Under the pieces are notes generated by a model that worked only from the letters and a program-made list of their open reading frames with translations, did not search any database and had not been told where the DNA came from. This document shows, piece by piece, positions 20,208-30,223 of a DNA stretch of 64,000 nt. The position numbers were made by a program, and so were the translations under genes. Origin of the DNA: Verrucomicrobiota bacterium (GTDB taxonomy: Bacteria; Verrucomicrobiota; Verrucomicrobiia; Limisphaerales; UBA8199); assembly GCA_003176045.1 (NCBI GenBank), contig PSRM01000218.1:28177-92176 (forward strand). The letters run 5' to 3'. Each line of letters starts with the position of its first letter. Position 1 is the stretch's first letter.

Positions 20208-22267
20208 GCGACAAATGCGCCAAGGCCGTTCCGCGCGTCGTCGTTGGCCGTTGGACGAACACATACCTCGCGCTGGCCGGGCATCCTTCTCCGGACGATT
20301 TGCGCCGTCAGTTGGATCAATGTCTCGCCAGCCATCTGTCTGACGTCTGCGGCGCTTCGCTCAGGAGCGTTCTGGATCCGGAGGACCCTGCTGTTTGGCG
20401 AATCCGCGATTTGAGCTTGGATTTTGCGGTCAATCTGTCGTTGCACTCGGAATTAGCGGTCGCTAGGCGCTGGGGCGAGAACCTGGCGGCGCAAGTCGGC
20501 GTGATTTTCCATGGAAGCGAACAGGGCGATTCGATTCTGCGGTTCGAGACCCGCGCCGCTTATTTGGCCCGCTTTCTTCTGGACCTCGCCTGCGGCCACG
20601 CGTGGGGAAAGTGGTACTATGAGGAGTTCGATTCCTTGCGCAGCCTGTCCAGCAGTCAAGCTATTGCCACGGCTCTCGAGGCCGAGCCCGAACAAGCTGC
20701 GCCCGTAATTCTGTCCCTGGCCAAAACCCAACAGCTCGGTCAACTGCTCGGGGCTCTTACCGATGGCGATGCCGCAAAGATTTATCAGGCCTGCTTCAAC
20801 AAGGCCAGTCCGGACAGTTCTGCCGACGAGGCCTTATGGACGGGCCGAATCCTGAAGTTATGGGCCGAAGGTCCGCTCTGCGCGGCCAGCGAGAGGCCAA
20901 GCCGCTTCCGGGAGACGTTGCTGTTGCTAACTCGAGTGGTTGCTCGTTTTCCAGGCTGCGAGCGGTCATCTTCAGTCAAAAATGCCCTGGACGGTTTGTT
21001 CGAGCTACGTGGGGTCCTCAGGACTATTCGCAGCCCGGCTGCATTGACCAGCGTTATCTCGGCGCTCGCGCGGCAGGATTTGCAGAGCGCGATCAGCCAT
21101 GCTTTGCGCGCAGGCGCCTCAGAGCCGCGAGCGGGCTTAGAGTTCCTTGCCCGAACCATGGGAGGCGATGTGGTTTGGGCAATGCAAGCCGCTGGCGTGG
21201 TACTGAGCGATCACGTTCAAAATGCTTCAGCAGCGGCAAAAACGGTGTACGATGATGAAACGATCCTCAGCTCTTTTGGCGGCATTTTCCTGCTTGGGCC
21301 GTCGTTTGTTGACTTAGACGTCTGCGGCATAATTGACGCCGCCACGAGCCAGGTTCCCGTCCCAGAGCGCCTCGCTGCACTTTTCCGGAAAATCATCGCC
21401 GTTAAGTGTATAGGCCGGAAGCGGGCGTTGGCCGCGGCGAGCGACGCAGCCCTGCGCTTCTTCTCCGGCTCAAATGCAGCGAATTTCTCAGAGGCACTAC
21501 AGGAACTCAGCGTTACTCGCTGGAACCTGGATCAGGCGCGCTTGACCTTCGTCAGGAGCCTTGCCGCACAGCACCGGTGCGAAGGGCGATACCTGCTCGC
21601 TCAGAAAGTATCGGATTCATCGGACGCGAATGAAGCGTTGTTGATAACTGACGTGGCACAAAACCAATGGCTCTATTTGACCGAAATGCCGAGCGATGAA
21701 ACCCTCTGCCAGGACCGGCTTAAGCAGGGCCTGACTTTGGTTTCAAAAGCAACCGGCAACAGACTCGAGTGCCTGTTTTTGGGGCCGGGCTTGGATGGTT
21801 TCGCTAAATCGGCAGTCTTCCGATGGCACGCCGAACGGATCACAACAATCCATGCTTTAGAGCCATCTTCCTGGCCGCTGGCCGCAACCGAGCTGGGAGT
21901 GCGAGAGGAGCAGTTCGCGCAGGCGGCCAAGCCGGCGGCAAGCGATCTGTCGTACTTCTCACTGGCTGGGCCGTGGCCGAATGTCCCGCTCGATGCGGAG
22001 GCGGATCTTGCTTTGTCTCTCATTGCGCGCGCCGTGCTGCGCAACTTTGCTGGCAAGCTGATGGGTTTTGAGCACAGCAGCCCCGAACATCTTTATCAAA
22101 ACTTCCTCGCGGGTGTCAGCGCGATACGAGCTTCCAGGGATCGAATCAGTGTACGACTTCCAGAATGTCCACTGTCGGTCCTGCTCAGGATCTCCGGAGT
22201 GTGGCACCAAACCTATTCACTGCACTGGCTGCGCGGAATTGAGGTATGCTTGCAACCGCCTCCCTAA
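20204..22267 (+). CDS. Large eCIS protein of unknown function (possible CIS tape-measure-type protein by position)
   Basis: 687 aa, in the operon directly before the AAA+ ATPase; no clear motif. Confidence 0.5.
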   Translation: MSDKCAKAVPRVVVGRWTNTYLALAGHPSPDDLRRQLDQCLASHLSDVCGASLRSVLDPEDPAVWRIRDLSLDFAVNLSLHSELAVARRWGENLAAQVGVIFHGSEQGDSILRFETRAAYLARFLLDLACGHAWGKWYYEEFDSLRSLSSSQAIATALEAEPEQAAPVILSLAKTQQLGQLLGALTDGDAAKIYQACFNKASPDSSADEALWTGRILKLWAEGPLCAASERPSRFRETLLLLTRVVARFPGCERSSSVKNALDGLFELRGVLRTIRSPAALTSVISALARQDLQSAISHALRAGASEPRAGLEFLARTMGGDVVWAMQAAGVVLSDHVQNASAAAKTVYDDETILSSFGGIFLLGPSFVDLDVCGIIDAATSQVPVPERLAALFRKIIAVKCIGRKRALAAASDAALRFFSGSNAANFSEALQELSVTRWNLDQARLTFVRSLAAQHRCEGRYLLAQKVSDSSDANEALLITDVAQNQWLYLTEMPSDETLCQDRLKQGLTLVSKATGNRLECLFLGPGLDGFAKSAVFRWHAERITTIHALEPSSWPLAATELGVREEQFAQAAKPAASDLSYFSLAGPWPNVPLDAEADLALSLIARAVLRNFAGKLMGFEHSSPEHLYQNFLAGVSAIRASRDRISVRLPECPLSVLLRISGVWHQTYSLHWLRGIEVCLQPPP

Positions 22268-24504
22268 TGGGCGAAAGAAGCCCGCTCCTGGTCCCGCCAT
22301 CGGCGCGTCCATTTGCGTCCGGGCTCGAGCATCTCCTGGCCGAGCTGGATCGCCTTCGGTTGCTTTTGCATCGCGAAGTGTTGCGGCTTCGTGCCACGGG
22401 TTTGCTCACCGACGACCGTTTCCGGGGACTTTACATCTCCGACGAGCAGGTGGATGCGTTATTGCGTCAAGGCCATGCCCGGCAGTCTGCAAGCCGAATC
22501 TCGGACGATTGGCCCCCGGAGTTGTCAGAACTCAGCCGGCGCGCGGAAACGCTCCGGGAGCAAATCGCCGCTCGAGATGCCTCCAATGGCTTCGACGGCA
22601 GCAGCCTACCCCTTTCACGACTTGCTGAAATATTCTCCCTCTCCGATATCCAGCGCGATGCCTTGCTCATTTGCCTTGCTGTTGAAATTGACCTTGGCTT
22701 CGAGACCCTCTTCTCCTACGCGCACAACGATGTTAATCGGAAACTTGCCACGCCGGACCTGATCTTGCGTTTGCTCGGGAATTCGCAGGAACAACGCGCG
22801 GAACTGCGGGGAATCTTTTCTCCCGCCGGACCACTTTTAAGCGCGCCGCTCGTGCGGTTTATCGAATCAGCGCCAGAACGCGAAGGATCGTTCCTGTCCC
22901 GCCCCATTAAAGTGGAGCGGCGGATTGTGGATTTTGTATTGGGGCACTCTGAGGTGGATGAGCGACTTCGGCCATTCGTCGCCACACAAAACTCTAACCG
23001 GCCACTGTCCGACCTGCAGATACCGGAGTCGTTGAGACTGCAACTGAAGAATGCAAGCCTCGCCTTTTCACGAGTCGGTGGTTTGCTTCACTTTCACGGC
23101 CCCAAGGGCTCGGGCAAATGCGCGTCAGCTGCTGCCCTCGCGGCTGAAATGGGCCGCCCGCTTTTGGTGGCCGATCTGGCGCGAGCCCGTGACAGCGGCT
23201 TGCCCGTGCCGGCCGTGCTTTCCCTCTTGGCCCGTGAGGCATTGCTGCAAGGCGCAAATCTCCACTTGTCACATTTTGACGCGCTCCTCAGTCAGGATTC
23301 CGGAAATCCGCAGCCCTTGGCTGCTCCTGCAAGCTTCTCTTCTGCTGGCTTGATCATCTCCGTGGGGACCGAGTCGGCGCCCCCGGCCGCAGGATTCTTA
23401 CATGGCTGGCGAAATTTCAGTTTGGAATTTCCATTGCCCAATTTCGCAGCACGCGTTCAACTTTGGGATCAAGCTATCTTAGCGAACAACTGCCGGCAGA
23501 ACGGGGACCTGGACATTCCCGTTTTGGCCGGAAAATTCTTGCTGACTGGCGGAGAAATACAATCGGCCTGCCGGCAGGCAAAAGACCAAACACTGTTGCG
23601 AGGTATAACGGGGAGCGCGGTTAGCATGGCCGATTTGGAAGCCGCCGCGCGCGCCCAGTCGAACCACGGGTTGCGCCGGCTAGCGCAGAAAGTCAATCCG
23701 GCTTGTCAGTGGAACGATCTGGTGCTGCCGCCCGGCCAAATTCAACAGCTTCGTGAGATTTGCGCCACTGCAAAGCACCGCAATCTGGTTTATTCCACCT
23801 GGGGCTTTGATCGGCGGGTGGCACTAGGCAAAGGTTTAAATATTCTTTTTCATGGTCAGAGCGGCACGGGTAAGACCACGGGAGCAAGCATCGTCGCTCA
23901 GGAACTCGGCCTCGATTTGTATAAAATCGATCTTTCAACCGTTGTCAGCAAGTATATAGGTGAAACCGAAAAACAATTGAGCCAGATTTTTCGGGAGGCA
24001 AAATCGTCGAATGCGATATTATTTTTTGACGAAGCCGACGCGATCTTTGGCAAGAGATCGGAGATAAAAGATGCCCACGACCGGTACGCGAACACGGAGG
24101 TGGCGTACTTGCTCCAGAAAATGGAGGATGAAGCGATCGTTATTCTCGCTACTAATTTTCGGAAAAACATGGACGATGCGTTCACACGCAGGCTTCATTT
24201 CATCATCGAATTCCCGTTCCCGGATGCACAATATCGTGAACGCATTTGGAGATCGTTGATACCCCACGACGCGCCTTTGAGCGATGATGTGAATTTCGGC
24301 TTCCTCGCGCGGCAATTTGATATTGCCGGCGGAAACATCCGCAACGTCGTCGTCGCCGCTGCCTTTTTGGCTGCCGAGAATGGCCGCGTGATTGGAATGC
24401 AGCACTTCATCTGCGCAATGTCGCGCGAATTGCAGAAGCTTGGCCGCCTGCGTTCGCCCGCGGAGTTCGGTCCATACTACGAACTCACGCGCCTGAAAGA
24501 ATAA
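22246..24504 (+). CDS. eCIS-associated AAA+ ATPase
   Basis: Walker A GQSGTGKTTGASIVAQELGLDLYKIDLSTVVSKYIGETEKQL, Walker B ILFFDEADAIFGKRSE; upstream degenerate P-loop GPKGSGKCAS. Confidence 0.92.
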   Translation: MLATASLMGERSPLLVPPSARPFASGLEHLLAELDRLRLLLHREVLRLRATGLLTDDRFRGLYISDEQVDALLRQGHARQSASRISDDWPPELSELSRRAETLREQIAARDASNGFDGSSLPLSRLAEIFSLSDIQRDALLICLAVEIDLGFETLFSYAHNDVNRKLATPDLILRLLGNSQEQRAELRGIFSPAGPLLSAPLVRFIESAPEREGSFLSRPIKVERRIVDFVLGHSEVDERLRPFVATQNSNRPLSDLQIPESLRLQLKNASLAFSRVGGLLHFHGPKGSGKCASAAALAAEMGRPLLVADLARARDSGLPVPAVLSLLAREALLQGANLHLSHFDALLSQDSGNPQPLAAPASFSSAGLIISVGTESAPPAAGFLHGWRNFSLEFPLPNFAARVQLWDQAILANNCRQNGDLDIPVLAGKFLLTGGEIQSACRQAKDQTLLRGITGSAVSMADLEAAARAQSNHGLRRLAQKVNPACQWNDLVLPPGQIQQLREICATAKHRNLVYSTWGFDRRVALGKGLNILFHGQSGTGKTTGASIVAQELGLDLYKIDLSTVVSKYIGETEKQLSQIFREAKSSNAILFFDEADAIFGKRSEIKDAHDRYANTEVAYLLQKMEDEAIVILATNFRKNMDDAFTRRLHFIIEFPFPDAQYRERIWRSLIPHDAPLSDDVNFGFLARQFDIAGGNIRNVVVAAAFLAAENGRVIGMQHFICAMSRELQKLGRLRSPAEFGPYYELTRLKE

Positions 24505-24658
24505 CTCACACGAATTGCTTCAGAGGAAGCGCGTGGAAATCCAGGTCTCCTTTAGCAGACGAGGGAATGGGTTCCTGAATCACTGCTTTCGGCCGAAGTT
24601 GGAACCTCATTACCTCTAGTCTGACCTTCTCATATTGCTCTCCTGATTTGCCGCTCGG

Positions 24659-27600
24659 ATGCCACACGAATTGACGCATACCAAACAAAGCCGCACCAAG
24701 GCCGGAGGCTTCTCACGCCTGCCCGAACCTCAATCTGCCGAACCCTCGTTGGATCCAATGCTGGAACTGCAACAACAGGCCGGCAACCAGGCCGTGCAAC
24801 ACCTTTTGCGGTCGGGAGGCATCCGTCCCAAATTGGCGGTGAGTAATCCCAACGACCCGGAGGAACAAGAGGCAGATCGTGTCGCCGATCAGGTGATGCG
24901 CTCCCCTGAAGGTCAAGTTTTTGGCAGATTCGTTCCAGGCATCGAAGCAAGCAACCACATGCGCGAAGAGTTGCGGGAAAAGCCTCCTTTTCGGCGCAGC
25001 GCCACAAAGACAAGCGCCGCGCTAAACGTGCCGAAGTTGGTCGCGGATGTTTTGTCATCGCCAAGCCAGTCGCTGGCTCCGCCTACCCAGGCTTTCTTTG
25101 AAGCGCGCTTCGGTCATGACTTCAGTAGGATCCGTGTGCATACGGATGAAAAAGCATCGCACTCGGCTCGTAATATCAATGCGCTTTCTTACAGTATCGG
25201 CAACCATCTTGTTTTTGGTTCTGGTCAATTCGATCCCGAGTCGCGCACCGGTCGTCTTCTGCTGGCGCACGAATTAACGCATTCAATTCAACAGGAGGAA
25301 GTCGGCCAGGCGAGTATCCAACGGCAGGCCGCACCCGTGGAAGATCCAGCTGCTGTTCCGCCACAGACGACTGAGGAAATTGATACCTCGACGCCACACC
25401 AGCCGCCTGTTGCCGAGGGTAGATCATCCGCTATCCGAGAGCGGTATTCCTCACTATTCCGACCGAGTTTGGACCAGGAGTCACAGCATCGCCTGCAATT
25501 GGAAATCGGTGGCGCTGAGGTGGTTGAAAAAATTCGAAGACGGGACGAACTACGCGAACAACTTGCACGGATTAGCGCAGGGGTTGATAGCGGAAATATT
25601 GGAGAAGCTGATGCCATTACTGACTACGAAACGATGCAGCCACTTGAGCGTGATTTCACGGCACAGATTGACGCCGAACTTGCTGCGCTCGGAGTCAACG
25701 ACGAAAACGAACTTATTCAATTGGTCGAAGTGGAGTTTCCACAAATGTTTCTGCTCGAGGCGCAAAAAGTAGCAATTGAGATGTTGAACAACAACGAGAT
25801 GGAGGCGCGTAGCGAGCTTGAGCGCTACTCGGCTGCGGTTTGTTCCCCTGACATCGAGGGATTGCTTGATGCCGATAGAATACTTAGGGAACTCGATCCA
25901 ACCGGGACCGAACTATCGATTCAGGCCGCGGAACGCGCACTGGCACTTTACAAACCCATCGCCGGCGTTTTGAGCTCAGAAGAATTCGCCGCACAGATTC
26001 CTCCAAGCGAACGAGCTGTGATGGTGGATATTGCGAATTTGAACAGAAACCGAGTCTTGTTGCCGCAGCAGCAACAAGTATATCAAACGACCCGAGCTGG
26101 GCTCGGGCGCCGTTTCCCGATCCTGCTCAGCAACGGCTATCGACCGGGAAGTTTCTCATTCGCGCCGGCAGAAGATCTGTCGCGACTCGTTGCAGAGCCG
26201 GTCACCAATGTGCTGGAAAACATCACCCGAGTACGATCGGCAATTGAGCATGACAAACTCAAAGTTTGGAACATGCGATTTGTGCTGGATATCGCTCGGG
26301 TCCGATTGGGAGTGAGTAATCCAGTCCTCCTTAAGGCGATCCAGCACCGAATTGAATCCATTCAAAAGGATGAGAGATTTCTAGGGTGGGTAAAGGCGGC
26401 ACTCGCGATCAGCACATCGGTGCTCGCGGGTATTTTATTCACGCCCGCCGCCGGAGCCGCTGTTGCAGCGGTGTGGGGTACGGCGAGTCTCTTAGGCAGC
26501 ATCCGTGATTATCGCAACGAATCCGCAGCTAATGAAGTGGCGCTGGATCCAGCGGTTGCCGATCTCTCGATAAACGACCCTACACTGACCTGGGTCATCC
26601 TTGACGCTATCTTTCTGGCCATAGATTTGGCGCCAGTAGCCAGGGCCTTACGCCCAGCAGCGCGCCTTCTAAAAGAAAATCCAACACCACTAGCCCTCCG
26701 AGCTTTCCGCCGGAGTGCGGCAACCGAGCTTGGTGAAGATGCGGCGGCGCGGCTTTCAGCTAGAGCGGCCGAGCGCTTCGGACTTAACGTTGCTGCAAGT
26801 GAGGCGTCCGGTATCGCCGCCGAACAACTCGCCAATGCCAGAGTAGCTTTGCGGGGGTTGCAGCTATCAGATGAGGCCCTCGTACGGATTCTTTCGAAGG
26901 GAGCCGATCTTAATCAAGTCAAAGGTCAATTGTTTGAGGAGGTTGTTCACGCAAAAATCGCGCAAAGGCTAGCTGCGGGCGCAGATGAATTGCTCGGCGT
27001 AACAGAGTCCACCGGTATCGAACTGATCCAAGGTCATCGTATCGCCGATGTTGCCGGTCGTCAGTTGACGGATGGGATTATAGCTCGCCGGTTGGCAGAT
27101 GGTTCGCTTGAGATATTGACCGTTATAGAAGTCAAGGCGGGCAGACGTGCGGCCCAGGGCTTACGAACCGCGTCACATGGAATTGGTGACTCAGAAGAGT
27201 TTGCCCGATTCGTCATCGAAGAAGACAAGGCCCTAGTGGTGCAGACACTCAGAAAGGCCGGGCTCAAAGTGGATGCTGCCGCTGTCGAAGCGGGCAGCGA
27301 GACAATATCCGAACAGGCTATTGAAGCAATCGCCGCTGAAAAGAAGCTTCGGCGTGTGGTTACTCAGGCCGAACTGGGAGGCCAGGTGCGCCAGGACATC
27401 GAAAGATTGGCACCCAGTACTACTGAGGATATGGAAGCCGTTTCACACCTCGACGAGGAGGCTAAGTCAATTCTTGTGGACGGGCTACCGACACCTGTAC
27501 GATTTAGCCCCACTCGAACTCGGTTTGTCGGGATTGTCCCGGAGGACGTGCCCGTTGATGCAATCACCCGAGATCTTCAAGCACAAAGATTCAATTTTAA

Positions 27601-27688
27601 TTCCCTTCAGACAGGGGGCTCGGCCCGCGACCTCACGGCCACCGCGCAGCGGTTGATTGACAGTCAGATCCAGGTGACACTTCCGTAA
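24659..27688 (+). CDS. eCIS cargo candidate: DUF4157 (HELTH) domain with C-terminal PD-(D/E)XK-like nuclease domain
   Basis: RFGHDFSRIRVHTDEKASHSARNINALSYSIGNHLVFGSGQFDPESRTGRLLLAHELTHSIQQ; C-terminal QLFEEVVH...LTDGIIAR...TVIEVKAG. Confidence 0.85.
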   Translation: MPHELTHTKQSRTKAGGFSRLPEPQSAEPSLDPMLELQQQAGNQAVQHLLRSGGIRPKLAVSNPNDPEEQEADRVADQVMRSPEGQVFGRFVPGIEASNHMREELREKPPFRRSATKTSAALNVPKLVADVLSSPSQSLAPPTQAFFEARFGHDFSRIRVHTDEKASHSARNINALSYSIGNHLVFGSGQFDPESRTGRLLLAHELTHSIQQEEVGQASIQRQAAPVEDPAAVPPQTTEEIDTSTPHQPPVAEGRSSAIRERYSSLFRPSLDQESQHRLQLEIGGAEVVEKIRRRDELREQLARISAGVDSGNIGEADAITDYETMQPLERDFTAQIDAELAALGVNDENELIQLVEVEFPQMFLLEAQKVAIEMLNNNEMEARSELERYSAAVCSPDIEGLLDADRILRELDPTGTELSIQAAERALALYKPIAGVLSSEEFAAQIPPSERAVMVDIANLNRNRVLLPQQQQVYQTTRAGLGRRFPILLSNGYRPGSFSFAPAEDLSRLVAEPVTNVLENITRVRSAIEHDKLKVWNMRFVLDIARVRLGVSNPVLLKAIQHRIESIQKDERFLGWVKAALAISTSVLAGILFTPAAGAAVAAVWGTASLLGSIRDYRNESAANEVALDPAVADLSINDPTLTWVILDAIFLAIDLAPVARALRPAARLLKENPTPLALRAFRRSAATELGEDAAARLSARAAERFGLNVAASEASGIAAEQLANARVALRGLQLSDEALVRILSKGADLNQVKGQLFEEVVHAKIAQRLAAGADELLGVTESTGIELIQGHRIADVAGRQLTDGIIARRLADGSLEILTVIEVKAGRRAAQGLRTASHGIGDSEEFARFVIEEDKALVVQTLRKAGLKVDAAAVEAGSETISEQAIEAIAAEKKLRRVVTQAELGGQVRQDIERLAPSTTEDMEAVSHLDEEAKSILVDGLPTPVRFSPTRTRFVGIVPEDVPVDAITRDLQAQRFNFNSLQTGGSARDLTATAQRLIDSQIQVTLP

Positions 27689-27919
27689 TCGGCATGGTCT
27701 TTCAAGGAAGCCGCACGTTCAACATGCTTAGCTCAATTCGTCAAGTCTTTCCTGAGTGGCGTATCGACCGTTTTGGCACATTTCCAGAGTCGTCTCAACG
27801 CGGCTTGATATAAGCACCAAAGAACCTAGAACGAATATGAAAAAACACTCTTGTTTGCTTAGCGGCCTTACACCGCCAAAGTAGTTCAACCATTTCATCC
27901 TTAAAGCTTCTGCCTAATA

Positions 27920-28909
27920 ATGAATCTCCAAAGCCCAGCAAGCAAACCGAGGAGTACGGACAACCCGGGTATCAGCAACGGTCGGTCCAGACTCCTGGTG
28001 AGCGCTTATTGCCTCGCAATCTTTTTTGTGGTCCTTTTCGTCTTGCTTCTGTCGCGAGGATCGAAGGTTGCACCGCCGCTGGGAGAGCCGGCGTGGGCTC
28101 TAGTCGTCGCAATCGCGCTGACAGTGCCGGCCTTGATCCCCTGGCTCGTGCGGAACGTGGTGCCCCGCATCCATTCCATAAAGATTTCAGAAGTGGAAAT
28201 CGCACTGCACCAGGATAATGGTCCCACAAAAGGGGTCTCGCTTGCCCTGCAAGCCATGGCCACAAGCCTTCAGGATAATCCGGTGTTGAGCGAATATGCA
28301 GGCCGGATGACCAGCCTCTCCAGTTCAATTATCGACGCGATCAGGACCGTCCAGGGTGAAGGTCACCAGGTGCTGCCGATCGATCTTCTCACACCATGGG
28401 TGGTACCCAATTTGTATTTTCTGGCGCTTATGGCGGCCCAAAAGACGCGAGTGCAGCAAATAGTGTTCGTGGATTCGCGGTTCTCACCAGACCGGTTTAT
28501 TTGCTTCAGCTCACCTGCTGAGATCATAACGGCTCTCGAATGGCAACGGCCCTATCTGAAAGAGGCAGCGCTGGCTGCGCGATTCGACGAGTATCCTCGC
28601 AGTGCCGAACTGGCTGCCGGGGCGGAGTTCTTCCAACAGCTTTCGACCATCTACAGTCGAACCCCTCAGCAGAGCAACGTAGAGCGCATTACCCCCTTTA
28701 CTCCTGAGACACTTTTGTTCGCGCTTGGAACGGCGGCACATCAAGAAAGTCTCCAATGGATAGAGCCTGTAGGGGAAAAGGAGTATCGCGCGGTGCTCTC
28801 CTACGACTCTCGATTCGTTGCTGCTCTTAATAGCAGTCAACTTCTCTTCCTGGTCAGCCGGGAGCGGGTCGCCACCGCAGTTGCACGCGCCGTTTTGCGA
28901 ACCGATTAG
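27920..28909 (+). CDS. Membrane protein of unknown function downstream of cargo gene
   Basis: Two hydrophobic segments (LLVSAYCLAIFFVVLFVLLL; ALVVAIALTVPALIPWLV), then soluble domain; same strand as operon. Confidence 0.6.
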   Translation: MNLQSPASKPRSTDNPGISNGRSRLLVSAYCLAIFFVVLFVLLLSRGSKVAPPLGEPAWALVVAIALTVPALIPWLVRNVVPRIHSIKISEVEIALHQDNGPTKGVSLALQAMATSLQDNPVLSEYAGRMTSLSSSIIDAIRTVQGEGHQVLPIDLLTPWVVPNLYFLALMAAQKTRVQQIVFVDSRFSPDRFICFSSPAEIITALEWQRPYLKEAALAARFDEYPRSAELAAGAEFFQQLSTIYSRTPQQSNVERITPFTPETLLFALGTAAHQESLQWIEPVGEKEYRAVLSYDSRFVAALNSSQLLFLVSRERVATAVARAVLRTD

Positions 28910-28939
28910 CGCTCGTTTGGAGATATCGCCGAATTGGCA

Positions 28940-29230
28940 CTAAACCTGCCGCAGGTTCGGGATTGCCGCCAAGGCAGCGCGGTCACGTGGATCAACTGCA
29001 AGCACGGCACCGGGTCGAGTGAATTGGTATCGGCGTCCGGATAATGGACCAACAGCCGTCAACGCCGTTGGCCCAGTGTATTGGAATGCGATGATGCCCG
29101 GAACTATCGAGGGCCGTGGCGTCGGCGACATGGCCGGAGCTGCTGGCGGGGCCCGATGGACGTTAATTGTCGGGCGGACCGGCATTGCCGGGCTGGCCAC
29201 CTGATTTCTCTTCTGTCCGCAGCACGCCAT
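28940..29230 (-). CDS. Small proline-rich hypothetical protein
   Basis: MACCGQKRNQVASPAMPVRPTINVHRAPPAAPAMSPTPRPS...; overlaps 3' end of the next minus-strand ORF. Confidence 0.5.
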   Translation of the reverse strand: MACCGQKRNQVASPAMPVRPTINVHRAPPAAPAMSPTPRPSIVPGIIAFQYTGPTALTAVGPLSGRRYQFTRPGAVLAVDPRDRAALAAIPNLRQV

Positions 29231-29558
29231 CGCTCTTCTCTCCTGCTGGTTCCTCTGCAAAATACGCGGGTGGAACTTTGACTTCCGGTTTAGTTGCTCT
29301 TTGCAGAATACTAGCTCCTGCCGAAAATGAAAGCCATAAACAAATACGCTCCGGCCAGGATTCGCCGATCCACCAGGCCGCAGGCGCAGAAATCCAAATG
29401 CTCAGGCAATAGAAACAATCCATCAGTTTGCCCCAAAATCCGTTACCGATCGCCAGACGAAGGCGCACTACCACGTCCCACGGCCCATCCTCAGCCTGGA
29501 AAAAGTGGGTAATCCGCCACACTGCCAGTATTCCAAGAAGGAGCCAGTAGAATTTCAT
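29163..29558 (-). CDS. DUF1360-like small membrane protein
   Basis: VWRITHFFQAEDGPWDVVVRLR...GKLMDCFYCLSIWISAPAAWW. Confidence 0.65.
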   Translation of the reverse strand: MKFYWLLLGILAVWRITHFFQAEDGPWDVVVRLRLAIGNGFWGKLMDCFYCLSIWISAPAAWWIGESWPERICLWLSFSAGASILQRATKPEVKVPPAYFAEEPAGEKSDGVLRTEEKSGGQPGNAGPPDN

Positions 29559-29747
29559 TTGCGACGGCGATGTTACGCCTGAAGTCCCGTCGTTTGTCGT
29601 CGATTAAGTTACGCAGTGTTTTCCACGTCAGTAATCCTGGAGTTCAGACCATTGAATGCTTCATTTTCCGATTCCGCTAGCCAACATGAACATCAATCCG
29701 TCAATGTAAAGTGCATCGGCACTTTCATGGCGGGATGTCCTTCTTCC

Positions 29748-30170
29748 TTACGTTTTCACATTCTCAGTGCCTGCAATACCCGCGGTAAGAGACCAATAAT
29801 TGTCCACGGAGACAGCTTCTCGTTTGCCGGGCCAGGGCGGCATAGTGACGCAAAGAAAACACAACGGTTCTTCGCCTGTGTTTCGGAATTGGAAATGCGT
29901 GCCGATGGGAATAGTCAGGGAAATGCCCGGCCGGACTTCGATTGTTTCCTCCTGTTCCTCCAGCTTGCGCCAGACTTCGCCTTTACCTTGTACGAAAAAC
30001 CAAATCTCCTCCACAGTTTGATGCCTAACGGCCTGCGACGCTCGTCCTGGCCGAAGTGTAACGTGGCATAAGCCCCCTCTGTCTCTCAGGCTCGGAAGTA
30101 AGCGGATTTCGGAGCCATCGGGTGCGGTATCGTCGATGTATTCAGTTAATTCTTTGGTTGTGAAGCCCAC
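29748..30170 (-). CDS. Cupin-domain protein
   Basis: HVTLRPGRASQAVRHQTVEEIWFFVQGKGEVWRKLEEQEETIEVRPGISLTIPIGTHFQFRNTGEEPL. Confidence 0.8.
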   Translation of the reverse strand: MGFTTKELTEYIDDTAPDGSEIRLLPSLRDRGGLCHVTLRPGRASQAVRHQTVEEIWFFVQGKGEVWRKLEEQEETIEVRPGISLTIPIGTHFQFRNTGEEPLCFLCVTMPPWPGKREAVSVDNYWSLTAGIAGTENVKT

Positions 30171-30223
30171 GGTTCTTTTGCACAGATCGGGTTCGCAGAG
30201 GTTGTATACTCCTGTCTCAGGCT

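Noticed and set aside
1-24504. Type VI secretion system
   Set aside because: Sheath, tube, spike and PAAR-like genes occur, but no TssJ/TssL/TssM-type membrane complex is seen, and AAA+ plus DUF4157 plus DUF5908-like gene content fits eCIS.
1-28909. Intact prophage
   Set aside because: No capsid, portal, terminase or lysis genes seen; only tail-like modules.
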